DNA of 64,000 bases from Streptomyces endophytica (GCF_026153355.1 NZ_CP110636.1:3038001-3102000), one strand, 5' to 3'; positions 1-12,719 are shown, counted from the first letter of the stretch. Program-made: numbers and translations. The notes: a model not told the origin generated them from the letters alone.

Positions 1-700
1 CACCTGGGTCTCCGGCGGCGCCGTCGAGCGGGCCGCAAAGATGGTCCGCACCCAGCTCCTCCAGCCGCTGGCCCACAAGTTCGGCATGTCCACCGAGCTC
101 CTCCAGATCAGCGACGGCAAGATCACCTCGTACGACGGCGTGCTCAGCACCACCGTCGCCGAGGCCCTGGACGGCAAGGAGCTCTGGGCCACCGCCCAGT
201 GCCGCCCGCACCCCACCGAGCCGCTCGACGACAGCGGCCAGGGCGACGCGTTCGTGGGCCTGGCGTTCTGCGCGATCCGCTGCGTCGCCGACGTCGACAT
301 CGAACTGGGCACCATCAGGGTCGTCGAGATGACCGTCGCCCAGGACGTCGGCCGGATCCTCAACCCCGCCCAGCTGCGGACCCGCATCGAGGCGGGCGTC
401 ACCCAGGGCCTGGGCGCCGCCCTGATGGAGAACCTCCGCACCACCCGCGGCCAGGTCCGCCACCCCGACCTGACCGGCTACGCCCTGCCGACCGCGCTCG
501 ACGCCCCCGACATCCGCATCGTCAAGCTCGTCGAGGAACGCGACGTGGTCGCCCCCTTCGGTGCCAAGCCCGCCAGCGCCGTCCCGGTCGTCACCTCCCC
601 GGCCGCCGTGGCCTCCGCGGTCCGCGCCGCCACCGGCCGCCCCATCGGCCGCCTCCCCATCCGCCCCCAGGCGGCGGTCGCCCAGGTGATCCAGCAGTAA
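1..700 (+). CDS. Xanthine dehydrogenase family, molybdopterin-binding subunit, C-terminal part
   Basis: The gene enters from the left edge; the reading frame begins at base 2 and stops at TAA 698-700, leaving about 232 residues. It shows the second molybdopterin-binding domain of the xanthine oxidase family: GDAFVGLAFCA, then VAQDVGRILNP and EAGVTQGLGAALMEN, which wrap the molybdenum cofactor. Members hydroxylate purines or aldehydes together with FAD and 2Fe-2S subunits that would lie upstream, outside the window. The segment GAKPASAVPVV sits where the family normally has GxGE, so the catalytic glutamate appears to be alanine. Family assignment is firm; substrate is unknown. Confidence 0.88.
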   Translation, partial: TWVSGGAVERAAKMVRTQLLQPLAHKFGMSTELLQISDGKITSYDGVLSTTVAEALDGKELWATAQCRPHPTEPLDDSGQGDAFVGLAFCAIRCVADVDIELGTIRVVEMTVAQDVGRILNPAQLRTRIEAGVTQGLGAALMENLRTTRGQVRHPDLTGYALPTALDAPDIRIVKLVEERDVVAPFGAKPASAVPVVTSPAAVASAVRAATGRPIGRLPIRPQAAVAQVIQQ

Positions 701-713
701 CCACCCCACACGA

Positions 714-745
714 AAGCGGCCCGCCACAGAGATGGCGGGCCGCTT
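714..745 (+). terminator. Hairpin terminator after the XDH-like gene
   Basis: A perfect 13-bp G+C-rich stem (714-726 with 733-745) and a 6-nt loop lie 14 nt after the stop codon. There is no U tract, which is usual for Streptomyces terminators. It separates the XDH gene from the tRNA on the opposite strand. Confidence 0.8.
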
Positions 746-758
746 CGCTGTCACTCGG

Positions 759-830
759 AGGCCGTGGCGGGATTCGAACCCACGTAACTCGCTTTGCAGG
801 CGAGCCCCTGAACCACTCGGGCACACGGCC
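759..830 (-). tRNA. tRNA-Cys (anticodon GCA)
   Basis: A full cloverleaf can be folded on the minus strand: 7-bp acceptor stem (GGCCGTG with CACGGCC), anticodon loop centred on GCA, T arm with GGTTCGAATCC, and U as discriminator base, the identity element of tRNA-Cys. The CCA end is not encoded. Length is 72 nt. Confidence 0.95.
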
Positions 831-944
831 GGGTTGCGGTGTGCTCCCGACTCTAGGCCGCGGGACGGGGGCCCGGCAAGGGTGCGGGGCGGGCTGCCAC
901 GAGGCTGCAACACGGCGCAACACGGGGCAACAAACGGGGTGCGG

Positions 945-2541
945 TCAGGTGGGCGGTGCGGTGTCGCGTACGGCCACCAGGCCGTTGAAGACGCCGACGT
1001 AGGCGGTGCCGTCCGGGCCGAGGGTGATCGGGGCCCAGTTGTTGTCGTACAGCGGGCCGGTGCCGGTCAGGCGCTTCCAGCGGGTCGTGCCGGTGCGGAA
1101 GTCGATCGCGGTCAGGTACCAGGCGTCGATGCCCAGCCGGTTGGGGTCCTTGGTGTAGTGGTACAGCAGCCCGTTGGCGGTGGACAGCTTGGCCACGGTG
1201 GACGGCGAGCGTTCCGTGCTCTCCCAGACGGTGTCGCAGCCGCTGCCGTCCGGCCGGATGTCGACCCTGGTGATGCCCCCGACCACCGACTTGCCCAGGA
1301 GCAGCGAGGTGACGTTCTCGTAGCCGTAGTTGTTCTCGACGACCAGGCTGTTGCCGTAGCCGATGAGGGAGTTGTCCGTGGTGGAGGCGCCGGCGGCGAA
1401 CACCGGGACCTTGCAGACCAGGCGGCCGGCGTCCGGGCCGGTGCGCCGGTAGACCAGCACGTTCATCCGGTCGTCGGCGTTGTCGGTGATCGCCACGTAG
1501 GGGTGGGCGGCGTCGCCGAGGAGGGTCGGGGTGGTGCCGGAGCCCTGGTTCACGGACCCGGGCTTGCCGCCCGTACCGCGGTCGTAGGTGCGCCGCCACT
1601 GGATCCGCGGGGTGCCGCCGGCGTCCGCGCGCAGGCTGTAGAGGGCGTGGTCGGAGACGACGGAGACGCCGTCCCCGGCCGCCGAGAAGCTGTTCTGGAT
1701 CTCCTCGCCGTCCAGTCGGACGGCCCGTACGGTGCCGTTCCCCGGGGCGATGGTGCCGATCCGTCCCTTACGGGTCACCCACCAGATCCGGCCGTCCCAG
1801 TCGGGCTGCACGGACGTCACCGGGTCGCACTCGCCGCGCGGGTGGAGGTTGGTCCAGCCGACGCAGTCGTGCGGCACGTACGGGGTGAGGTCCCAGTCGT
1901 CGTCCAGGGCGAAGTGCCAGCTGCCGTCGGCGGCCCGGGCATGGGACAGCCGCAGCACGTGCTGCCGGGAGTCGGCCAGCACGACCCGGTCCTCGTTGTC
2001 GAGGTAGAAGTAGGCCCCTCCCGAGGTGTCCTTGAAGATCTTCGAGAAGTCCAGCCGGGTGATCGCCTCGACGGTGGACGGGCGCTGCGGCAGCGCGTAC
2101 TCGGCGAGCGTCTCCAGGGACGTGGGGTCCAGCAGCTTGAGCCGGAACCCCTGGAAGGTGCCGCACACCGTCAGGATCCGGCCACCCGAGTCGAAGGTCA
2201 CCGTCGCGCACTCACCGCCGAGCGCGGCCATCTTCTCGCTGCGCACGGCGGGCCGGACACCGAGCGGACCGGGAACGGATGGGTGTCACTGCTGGCCCGT
2301 CCCCGTGCATACCGGCCCGCCCGTTGGGCGCCAGAAACGGGTGCTGCGGCGGCGCCTGCCCCGCGGGCAACGGCTCGGCGACGGCCGGCGCCCCCTCGTA
2401 CCGAGGCACCAGCCGGTGACCGGGAGCGGGCGGTATCGGAGCGGCGGAGGCCGATCCCACCGAGGGCGGCAGCCCGACCAACAGGGCCGCGAGCACGGCC
2501 ACCGTACGCACCGCGCGGGCCCCAACAAGCCTGTGTCGCAT
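945..2541 (-). CDS. Secreted beta-propeller protein (PQQ-like), frame broken near the N-terminus
   Basis: A predicted secreted protein of about 530 residues. The start ATG at 2541 has AAGGA 8 nt upstream and opens a signal peptide (positive MRHR, then a hydrophobic run ending in SASA). About 85 residues later the frame must change, between roughly 2270 and 2285, to continue as a long open frame to TGA at 945. That body contains repeated WD/PQQ-like blades (GRIWWVTRKGRIG, LYSLRADAGG, AYVGVFNGLVAV) and resembles BamB-like beta-propellers. Two missing C residues in C runs would restore one protein. The function is unknown; an extracellular scaffold or binding role is only an inference. Confidence 0.7.
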
Positions 2542-2971
2542 AGGAGTTCCTTCTCCGTCCGTGGACAACGCCGGCCGAGGCTAAGGGGGCCACCGGAGGA
2601 GTCCATGACTTCGGGCCTCCCGCCACGCGCTGTTCACACCCCCACGTACTCGGCTGGCGGGCGCAGGTCAGGTGACCACGTGTGGAAAAGGTCACAGTCA
2701 TCGAAGGGACCGGGGCCGCCCCCACGAAACCCCCACCCACGGGAGGGGCCGGACCGCAGGACGAAGTCCGGAGGGGCGGCACCGCACCCGACAACACCAC
2801 GCCCGCCGCCAGGCGTAACGGCGACCAGGCCCCGTGGCGGGACGGCCGACGACGTACGCGGCGCCGCACAGCGCAACGACGAGCACCCCCACGGCGGGAC
2901 GGCCGACAACGTGGGAGCACCCCCGGTACGCTGGCGCGGTTGCCGAGAGCCGAGTTCAGCCGACGGAGACC
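2542..2971. other. Intergenic region with dispersed repeat copy A
   Basis: This gap lies between the divergent propeller and helicase genes. Most of it (2732-2917) is a copy of a dispersed repeat described separately. I see no convincing ORF or terminator; promoters for both flanking genes must lie here. Confidence 0.6.
2732..2917 (+). repeat. Dispersed intergenic repeat, copy A
   Basis: About 186 nt closely matching copies B (54379-54569, opposite strand) and C (54651-54874). Shared landmarks in order are CACGGGAGGGGC, GGACGAAGTC, CACCGCACCCGA, CCACGCCCGCCGCCAGGCG, AACGGCGA, GGCGGGACGGCC and a terminal ACGTGGGAG. The second half is itself an imperfect duplication built around GCGxAACGxCGA and CGGCGGGACGGCC. 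It ends about 55 nt before the helicase start. Confidence 0.75.
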
Positions 2972-4764
2972 GTGACTACCACCACCAGCGCCACCAACAA
3001 CCATCACCTGTCCCGGCCTTCCCGGGGCGGGCCCCTGGGGTACCGCGAACAAGCTGCGTGCCTGGCAGCAGGCGGCCATGGACCGGTACATCCAGACGCA
3101 GCCGAGGACTTCCTCGCCGTCGCGACGCCGGGGCCGGTAAGACGACCTTCGCGCTCACCCTCGCGTCGTGGCTGCTGCACCACCACGTCGTGCAGCAGGT
3201 GACCGTCGTCGCGCCGACCGAGCACCTGAAGAAGCAGTGGGCGGAGGCGGCGGCCCGGATAGGGATCAAGCTCGACCCGGAGTACAGCGCGGGCCCGCTG
3301 GGCCGCGAGTACCACGGCGTCGCGGTGACCTACGCGGGCGTCGGCGTCCGCCCCATGCTGCACCGCAACCGGATCGAGCAGCGCAAGACCCTGGTGATCC
3401 TCGACGAGATCCACCACGCCGGCGACTCGAAGTCGTGGGGCGAGGCCTGCCTGGAGGCGTTCGAGCCGGCCACCCGGCGGCTCGCGCTGACCGGTACGCC
3501 GTTCCGGTCCGACACCAACCCGATCCCGTTCGTGACGTACGAGGAGGGGAACGACGGCATCCGGCGGTCGTCCGCGGACTACACGTACGGATACGGCAAC
3601 GCGCTCGCCGACGGCGTCGTGCGGCCGGTCATCTTCCTCTCCTACAGCGGCAACATGCGCTGGCGCACCAAGGCGGGCGACGAGATCGCGGCCCGGCTCG
3701 GGGAGCCGATGACCAAGGACGCGGTCTCGCAGGCCTGGCGGACCGCGCTGGACCCGCGCGGCGACTGGATGCCGAACGTGCTGCGCGCCGCCGACCAGCG
3801 GCTGACCGAGGTACGGAAGTCCATCCCGGACGCCGGCGCGCTGGTGATCGCCTCGGACCAGGAGCAGGCCCGGGCGTACGCCAAGCTGATCCGGGAGATC
3901 ACCGGAAGCGGCGCCACCCTGGTGCTGTCCGACGACTCCGGCGCCTCGCAGCGCATCGACGACTTCTCGCATTCGCAGGACCGCTGGATGGTGGCGGTGC
4001 GGATGGTGTCGGAGGGCGTCGACGTCCCGCGGCTGGCGGTGGGCGTGTACGCCACGACGATCTCCACGCCACTGTTCTTCGCGCAGGCCGTGGGCCGCTT
4101 CGTACGGTCCCGCAAGCGCGGCGAGACCGCCTCGGTGTTCCTGCCGACCGTCCCGATGCTGCTCGGCTTCGCCAACGAGATGGAGGTCGAGCGCGACCAC
4201 GTGCTCGACAAGCCGAAGAAGGACGGCGAGGAGGACCCGTACGCCGAATCCGAGAAGGAGATGGAGGAGGCGAACAAGGAGCAGGACGAGGACACCGGGG
4301 AGCAGGAGCAGTTCTCGTTCGAGGCGCTGGAGTCGGAGGCGGTCTTCGACCGGGTGCTCTACGACGGCGCCGAGTTCGGCATGCAGGCGCACGCCGGCAG
4401 CGAGGAGGAGCAGGACTACCTCGGCATCCCGGGGCTGCTGGAGCCCGACCAGGTGCAGCTGCTGCTGCAGAAGCGGCAGGCCCGGCAGATCGCGCACAGC
4501 CGGAAGAAGCCGGACTCGGAGGCCGATCTGCTGGAGATCCCGGCCGAGCGGCGGCCGGTGGTCACGCACAAGGAGCTGCTGGAACTGCGCAAGCAGCTGA
4601 ACACGCTGGTCGGGGCGTACGTCCACCAGAGCGGCAAACCGCACGGGGTGATCCACACCGAGCTGCGCCGGGTGTGCGGCGGGCCGCCGAGCGCGGAGGC
4701 CACCGCCGGGCAGCTGAACGAGCGGATCAAGAAGGTACGGGAGTGGGCCACGCGGATGCGGTGA
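2972..4764 (+). pseudogene. DEAD/DEAH box helicase (superfamily 2), apparent frameshifts in the N-terminal region
   Basis: ATP-dependent nucleic-acid helicase of roughly 595 residues. From about 3135 to TGA 4762-4764 the frame is clean and holds the SF2 motifs: GAGKTT (Walker A), LDEIHHAGDS (motif II), LALTGTPFRSD (motif III) and QAVGRFVRSRK (motif VI), then an acidic linker (EEDPYAESEKEMEEA) and a C-terminal helical region. Between 3010 and 3140 four frame changes are needed to join VTTTTSATNNHH, KLRAWQQAAMDRYIQ and DFLAVATPG; each is explained by one base missing from a C or G run, so the gene is probably intact in the organism. The proposed GTG start at 2972 has GGAG only 3 nt upstream and is uncertain. 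Confidence 0.8.
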
Positions 4765-4835
4765 GCCCCCGGGCCGGGGCGCGGGCGGTGAGCCCCGGGC
4801 CGGGGCGCGGTGAGATCCGTCGGTCCGGGGCCCGG
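4758..4835 (+). repeat. Tandem array seeded on the helicase stop codon
   Basis: GCGGTGAG, which contains the helicase TGA stop (4762-4764), recurs at 4785 and 4807, each followed by related G/C text (CCCCGGGCCGGGGCGCG). The first two units are 27 nt apart. Confidence 0.7.
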
Positions 4836-5194
4836 TACGGCGGACGGCCGCACCGGGTCCCGGGCCGGCGGCGCGTCGTCCCCGGCCGCCCCGGCCGTGC
4901 GTCACGGACGGTTCACCTCGTAGCCCTCGCTGAAACATCGGATGCCCCGCTGAAGCCCTGCTGAGGCCGTTCTGGGCGGACCAAACGGGATATTGCGGGC
5001 GCGGAAGCCCGGATTCTGGACGGACTCTTCCGCTGACCGGACTGGCTCGCTACTGTCCCGGTCACGCACACGCCCCGTGGCAGCGCCGCCGCGGAGCGCA
5101 GCCGGTGCCATGCGGCCGGCGGCCTCTTGCGCGCGCTGCTCCGGGACTCGCAGCGTGCCGTGCCGAGCGCCGCCACTCACACCAGGAGGGCGTC
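4836..5194. other. Intergenic region before the IclR gene
   Basis: No credible ORF. TACTGT at 5051-5056 fits a TANNNT -10 element but the hexamer 17 nt upstream (TTCCGC) is a poor -35. The region otherwise holds the leader of the regulator gene. Confidence 0.35.
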
Positions 5195-5835
5195 GTGACC
5201 GCAGAGACCTCCCAGACGCTCGACCGAGGGCTGCGCGTCCTCAAACTCCTCGCCGATACCGACCACGGGCTGACCGTCACCGAGCTGTCCAACAAGCTCG
5301 GCGTCAACCGCACCGTCGTCTACCGACTGCTGGCCACCCTGGAGCAGCACGCCCTGGTGCGCCGCGACATCGGCGGCCGGGCCCGCGTCGGCCTGGGCGT
5401 CCTGCGCCTGGGCCGGCAGGTTCATCCGCTGGTCAGAGAGGCCGCGCTGCCCGCGCTCAGGTCACTGGCCGAGGACGTGGGCGCCACCGCGCACCTCACC
5501 CTCGTCGACGGCACCGAAGCGCTGGCCGTCGCCGTGGTGGAGCCGACCTGGACCGACTACCACGTGGCCTACCGGGCCGGTTTCCGGCATCCGCTGGACC
5601 GCGGGGCCGCCGGGCGGGCGATCCTCAAGGCCCGCCAGGGACGCCTCCAGGATGCCGGACTCGCCCTGACGCACGGGGAGTTGGAGGCCGGCGCCAGCGG
5701 TGCGGCGGCGCCGCTGCTCGGGGTGAGCGGCATCGAGGGCAGCGTGGGCGTGGTGATGCTCTCCGACACCGTCTCCGAACGCGTCGGGCGCGGGTGATCG
5801 ACGCCGCCCGCGAGGTGTCCGAGGCGCTGCGCTGA
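5195..5835 (+). CDS. IclR-family transcriptional regulator, frameshift near the C-terminus
   Basis: The start GTG 5195 follows AGGAGGG with a 4-nt spacer. The N-terminus is an IclR winged helix-turn-helix (TLDRGLRVLKLLAD, LTVTELSNKLGVNRTVVYRLL), followed by a compact ligand-binding domain; at about 213 residues it is short for the family. As read, the frame stops at 5797, but the next frame continues with RVIDAAREVSEALR to TGA 5833-5835, the usual end of such proteins. One missing G in GGGCGGCGGGTG explains this. Such proteins bind DNA as dimers or tetramers and sense small catabolites; no clear target lies next to it. Confidence 0.82.
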
Positions 5836-5998
5836 GCGGTACCGGGCGGGCCGTCCGTGCCGCCCCGGCCGGTCGTGGTGCCCGGACCCTCCGTACTGCG
5901 CGGGCCGTCCGTACCGGAGTGTGAAGGGCCGGTGGCCGTGTGGTGAGCCCGCAGCGGCTTACGGGCCTGGTGGGGCGGGGGTCAATTAGGGTGGCGGG

Positions 5999-6778
5999 GT
6001 GTCTTCCCGCGCCCGCGCCCTGGCGGTCTGCACCGCCCTCGTCCTCGCCCTCCTCGTCACCGCGGCCCTGGCTCCGCTGCCGTTCTCGGTGGCGTATCCG
6101 GGCATGACGGCGAACGTCCTCGGCGACGACAAGGGCAAACCGGTGATCACGATCAGCGGGGCGGGCACCCGGAAGACCAGCGGGCAGCTGCGGATGACCT
6201 CGATCGTCGCCACCGGCCCGGACGCCTCCGTCCATCTGGCGGACATCCTCAAGGGCTGGTTCCGCTCCGACGAGGCCGTGATGCCCAGGGAGGCGGTCTA
6301 CCCGGTGGGCAACAACACCGAGGAGATCGCCGAGCACAACGCCCGGCAGATGAAGGAGTCGCAGGACAGCGCGACCGAGGCGGCGCTCGGGCAGCTCGGC
6401 AGGTCCCCGAAGGACGTCAAGGTCAAGCTGAGCCTCGCGGACGTCGGCGGGCCCAGCGCCGGGCTGATGTTCGCGCTCGGCATCGTCGACAAGCTGGCCG
6501 GCGACGGCGCGGGCCACGACCTGACCGGCGGCCGGACCATCGCCGGTACCGGCACGATCAGCGCGGACGGCGAGGTCGGGGCGGTCGGCGGGGTGGCACT
6601 GAAGACCCAGGCCGCGGGCCGCGACGGGGCGACGGTCTTCCTGGTGCCCCGCAAGGAGTGCGCGGACGCCCGCGCGGAGCTGCCCCGCGGCATGCGGCTG
6701 GTCTCCGTCACCACCCTCGACGGCGCGGTCAAGGCCCTCAAGGCCCTCCGGAACGGCGGCCGGGTTCCCAGCTGCTGA
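5999..6778 (+). CDS. Membrane-anchored Lon-like (S16) serine peptidase
   Basis: 259 residues with one N-terminal signal-anchor helix (ALAVCTALVLALLVTAALA) and a C-terminal S16 proteolytic domain. The catalytic serine lies in VGGPSAGLMFALG and the lysine in VGGVALKTQAAG, the Lon Ser-Lys dyad. There is no AAA+ ATPase domain and no recognisable PDZ domain, so it is shorter than the YlbL-type S16 proteins of Gram-positives. GTG start at 5999 lacks a strong ribosome-binding site. Extracytoplasmic proteolysis is expected; substrates are unknown. Confidence 0.88.
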   Translation: MSSRARALAVCTALVLALLVTAALAPLPFSVAYPGMTANVLGDDKGKPVITISGAGTRKTSGQLRMTSIVATGPDASVHLADILKGWFRSDEAVMPREAVYPVGNNTEEIAEHNARQMKESQDSATEAALGQLGRSPKDVKVKLSLADVGGPSAGLMFALGIVDKLAGDGAGHDLTGGRTIAGTGTISADGEVGAVGGVALKTQAAGRDGATVFLVPRKECADARAELPRGMRLVSVTTLDGAVKALKALRNGGRVPSC

Positions 6779-6906
6779 GTACCTAAGGGGCAGCCGAACA
6801 CTTCCCGTAGGGGACCGAAGCGCCCCCTCGGGGCCGACAACGGGAGGGCGGGGAGGGGTATTCCCGGCCTGGTGGGGTGGGGGAGAGGGCATTTCCCACG
6901 GCCGGG

Positions 6907-6989
6907 GCGCGGCCCCCACCGCCGTGGCGCGGCCCCCCACCGCCGTGGCGAGGCCCCCACTACCGTGGCGAGCCCCCCACTACCCGGCC
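6907..6989 (-). repeat. 20-21 nt tandem repeat at the 3' end of the osmoprotectant operon
   Basis: Four units of about 20-21 nt (plus-strand GCGCGGCCCCCACCGCCGTG and variants) start at 6907, 6927, 6948 and 6968, just beyond the TAG stop of the binding-protein gene. The TAG trinucleotide recurs on the minus strand at 6980-6982 and 6960-6962. Confidence 0.7.
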
Positions 6990-6994
6990 GCGGT

Positions 6995-7996
6995 CTACCC
7001 CTCCCTGATGAACCCCTCCCGCAGCAGCCAGACCTTCGCCACCTGGTGGGGGTCCTCGCCGTCGACGTCCACCTTGCGGTTCAGTTCCTGGGCGACGGTG
7101 TTGTTCAGCGCGCGGGTGACCGGGGCGAGGACCTCGGCCATCGCCGGGTACTTCTTCAGGGAGGCCGCGTTGATCTCCGGCGCGACGTTGTAGTTCGGGA
7201 AGAAGTGCTTGTCGTCGGCGAGGACCTGCAGGTTCATCGCCTTGATCCGGCCGTCGGTGGTGAAGACCTCGCCCAGCGCGCAGGTGCCCTTCTTCGTCTC
7301 GGTGTAGACGACACCGCCGGTCATCTTGCGGACGTTGCCGGACGGCACCTGCATGCCGTACGCGCGGGCCATGCCCGGCAGGCCGTCGTTGCGGGTGGCG
7401 AACTCGTTCTCCACGCACAGGGTCACCGCGCCCGGGTTCTTGTGGGACAGCGCGGCGACGTCCGAGAGGGTGTGCACGCCCAGCTTCTTCTGGTTGGCGG
7501 GGTTGAGCGCCAGCGCGTACGTGTTGTTCAGCTTCGACGGCGGCAGCCAGACCAGGCCGTTCTTCCGGTCCTCGTCGCGGACCACCCGCCACTGCTCCTG
7601 CGGGTCGACGACCGGTTTGGTGTGGCCGAGGTAGGTGATCCAGCCGGTGCCGGTGTACTCGTACGCGGCGTCCGCGGTGCCGGACTTCACGGCCTCCCGG
7701 GCGCCGATGGATCCCTGGATGCTGGTCTTGTCGATGACCTTGGCGCCGGCGGCCTGGAAGACCAGGCCCATGATCTGGCCGAGCACGATCTGCTCGGTGA
7801 ACTCCTTCGACGTCACCGTCAGCTGCGCCCCGGTCAGCGGCCGGTCGGGGTAGCCGGCGTTCGGGCCCGGCCGGACGTTGTCGGTCATCGCACTGCCGCT
7901 GACCAGGCCGCAGCCGGCGGCGAACAGCCCGGCCAGCAGCGCGGCGGCCACCGCCCGGCGCGGTCCCGGGCGGCGGAAGCGGGGCGTACGCCTCAT
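6995..7996 (-). CDS. Glycine betaine/osmoprotectant ABC transporter, substrate-binding lipoprotein
   Basis: 333 residues. A lipoprotein signal (RRAVAAALLAGLFAAGC) is followed by an OpuC/ProX-type type II binding fold: LTVTSKEFTEQIVLGQIM at the start of the mature domain, GTADAAYEYTGTGWITYLG, and VAPEINAASLKKYPAMAEVL near the end. It should capture betaine, choline or carnitine outside the membrane and hand it to the two permeases encoded upstream. The ATG (7996) overlaps the permease stop in an ATGA, so it is the last gene of a translationally coupled four-gene operon. Confidence 0.92.
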   Translation of the reverse strand: MRRTPRFRRPGPRRAVAAALLAGLFAAGCGLVSGSAMTDNVRPGPNAGYPDRPLTGAQLTVTSKEFTEQIVLGQIMGLVFQAAGAKVIDKTSIQGSIGAREAVKSGTADAAYEYTGTGWITYLGHTKPVVDPQEQWRVVRDEDRKNGLVWLPPSKLNNTYALALNPANQKKLGVHTLSDVAALSHKNPGAVTLCVENEFATRNDGLPGMARAYGMQVPSGNVRKMTGGVVYTETKKGTCALGEVFTTDGRIKAMNLQVLADDKHFFPNYNVAPEINAASLKKYPAMAEVLAPVTRALNNTVAQELNRKVDVDGEDPHQVAKVWLLREGFIREG

Positions 7997-8919
7997 GTGG
8001 CCACCTCCAGCCCGCGCGGCCGCAGCAGCAGCTCGGCGAGCGACGCCAGCCATTCGACGAGCAGTGCCAGCGCCACCGTCAGCACCGAGCCGAGCACCAG
8101 CACCGGCATCCGCTGGGTGACGATGCCCGCCGAGATCAGATCGCCCAGGCCGCCGCCTCCGCCGAACGTGGCCAGCGTCGCGGTGCCCACGTTCAGCACC
8201 AGAGCGGTCCGCACCCCGGCCAGGATCAGCGGCACGGCCAGCGGCAGCTCCACCTTCGTCAGCACGCCGGTGGGGGACATGCCGATGCCGCGGGCCGCCT
8301 CGGTCAGCGTCGGCTCGATGCCGCGCAGCCCGGCGATGGTGTTGGCCAGCACCGGCAGGACCGCGTAGATCACCATGCCGACGATCGCCGAACGGGCGCC
8401 GATGCCCAGCCAGATGACCAGCAGGATCAGCAGACCCAGCGCCGGGACGGCCTGCCCGAGGTTGGCGACCGCCATCGCGAACGGGGTGGCCCGGCGCAGC
8501 CGCGACCGGGTCAGCGCGATGCCCAGCGGGATCGCGATGATCAGCACGAAGAACGTGGACACGGCGGTGAGCACGATGTGCTGGCGCAGCGCCAGCCACA
8601 CCTTGCCGTCGTCCACCGCCTGATGGGCGATCGAGTCCAGCTGCGCGCCGCGGAACCACAGCCAGGTGGCGAGCAGCGCGAAGAACAGGAACGCCGGCAT
8701 GAACGTCCACTTCTGCCAGCTGATCCGCCGCCCGCCGCGGGCCGCGGACGGGGTGGGCGCCTCACCGGCGGCCAGCTCCCGCTGCTCCATCTCGACGTTG
8801 TCGCGGAGCGCGAACGCCTCGTGGTCGCTCGCCCCGCGCCCGCCGGGCGCCGGGCCGCTGCCCGCGGGCCGCGGCCGGCTGCCGTCGCGGGCTCCGCCGG
8901 GGCCGTCGGGGGTGCTCAT
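7993..8919 (-). CDS. Osmoprotectant ABC transporter permease (second of two)
   Basis: 308 residues. A hydrophilic N-terminal extension of about 65 residues precedes six predicted membrane segments of a binding-protein-dependent permease; the EAA-type loop is EPTLTEAARGIGMSPTGVL. It would form the channel with the permease encoded at 10171-10818. ATG 8919 overlaps the stop of the ATPase gene (ATGA) and its own stop overlaps the ATG of the binding-protein gene. Confidence 0.92.
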   Translation of the reverse strand: MSTPDGPGGARDGSRPRPAGSGPAPGGRGASDHEAFALRDNVEMEQRELAAGEAPTPSAARGGRRISWQKWTFMPAFLFFALLATWLWFRGAQLDSIAHQAVDDGKVWLALRQHIVLTAVSTFFVLIIAIPLGIALTRSRLRRATPFAMAVANLGQAVPALGLLILLVIWLGIGARSAIVGMVIYAVLPVLANTIAGLRGIEPTLTEAARGIGMSPTGVLTKVELPLAVPLILAGVRTALVLNVGTATLATFGGGGGLGDLISAGIVTQRMPVLVLGSVLTVALALLVEWLASLAELLLRPRGLEVAT

Positions 8920-10170
8920 GCCCTGCTCCCCCCGGCCTCGTCCAGGCCCTCCTGCTCGCGCTGGGTGAGGTGGGCGCGCTGTTCCCGGAGCTCGTGCTGG
9001 TGCTCGACGGCCTCCAGGCGGTCGGCCTCCAGCAGTTCGTGGACGTTGTTCATCAGCGTCTCCATGTCGACCACGCCGATGTACTCGCCGCGCCGCCCGG
9101 TGACCGCGACCCGGCCCGCGTTGTCGGTGAGCACCGCCTCCAGGGCGTCCCGCAGCGTCGCGTCCCGGGTGACGGTGTCGGTGACCAGGGTGCCGGCCCG
9201 CGCCAGGGTCTCCTTGGCGCGGGCGAGGTCGCTGCGGCGCAGCCATTTGTACGGGCGGCGGTTGCGGTCCAGCAGCAGCAGTTCGTTGTGCGCGCCGGCC
9301 CGCAGCCGGTCGAAGATCGACTCCAGTGGGTCGTCGATCCCGGCGGTGGGGAAGTCCACCACGCCCACGTCCCGTACCCGGGTGAGGTTGAGGCGTTTCA
9401 GGGCGGCACCGGCGCCGACGAACCCGGACACGAAGTCGTCCGCCGGGTTGGTGAGGATCGCCTCCGGGGTGTCGAACTGCGCGATGTGCGAGCGCTCCCG
9501 GAGCACCGCGATGCGGTCGCCGAGCTTGATGGCCTCGTCGAAGTCGTGGGTGACGAAGCAGATGGTCTTGTGCAGTTCGTGCTGGAGCCGGATCAGCTCG
9601 TCCTGGAGGTGGTCGCGGGTGATCGGGTCGACCGCGCCGAACGGCTCGTCCATCAGCAGCACGGGCGGGTCGGCGGCCAGCGCCCGGGCCACCCCGACCC
9701 GCTGCTGCTGCCCGCCGGAGAGCTGGCGCGGGTAGCGGTCGTGGAATTCGCCGGGGTCCAGCCCGACCAGGTCGAGCATCTCCTCGACCCGGCTTTTGGT
9801 CCGGCTCTTGGACCAGCCGATCATCTTCGGGACCAGGGCGATGTTCTGGGCGACGGTCATGTGCGGGAACAGGCCGGACGCCTGGATGGCGTAGCCGACC
9901 TTGCGGCGCAGTTTGACCGGGTCGATGTCGGTGACGTCCTCGTCGCCGATCCGGATCCGGCCCGAGGTCGGCTCGATCAGCCGGTTGATCATCTTCAGGG
10001 TGGTGGACTTGCCGCAGCCGGACGGCCCCACGAAGATCACCGTCTCGCCGGCCTTGATCTCCATGGAGACGTCCTCCACCGCCGGGGTGGGGTTGCCCGG
10101 GTAGGTCTTGGTGAGGTTCTCCAGCCGGATGTTCGCGCCGGAGGCGGGTGCCGCCGGCTGGTCGGTCGTC

Positions 10171-10178
<8 letters not shown>
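8916..10178 (-). CDS. Osmoprotectant ABC transporter ATP-binding protein with CBS domains
   Basis: 420 residues, GTG start at 10178 overlapping the preceding permease gene by 8 nt. Walker A GPSGCGKST, Q-loop, signature LSGGQQQRVGVARAL and Walker B VLLMDEPFGAVDP are all present. After about residue 270 come two CBS-like segments (RDATLRDALEAVLTDNAG, EYIGVVDMETLMNNV), which in OpuA-type ATPases sense ionic strength and gate transport. The last 35 residues are charged and probably coiled. It energises the betaine-type importer. Confidence 0.93.
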
Positions 10179-12592
<2,414 letters not shown>

Positions 12593-12665
12593 CCGGCGGC
12601 CCGCCCGCCCGCCTCCCGACCTCCACCCCCAGAAGACAGCGCTGCGCGCCGCCCGTCCCGCCGCC

Positions 12666-12703
12666 CCGTGGGCCGTACACGATCTTCCGTGTACGGCCCA
12701 CGG
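12666..12703 (+). terminator. 16-bp hairpin between hppD and the FAD oxidase gene
   Basis: Perfect inverted repeat: 12666-12681 pairs with 12688-12703 around the loop ATCTTC. It has no U tract. Because the next gene on the same strand starts 17 nt later, it probably ends hppD transcription. Confidence 0.8.
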
Positions 12704-12719
12704 ATGCGAGGCTTACCGC

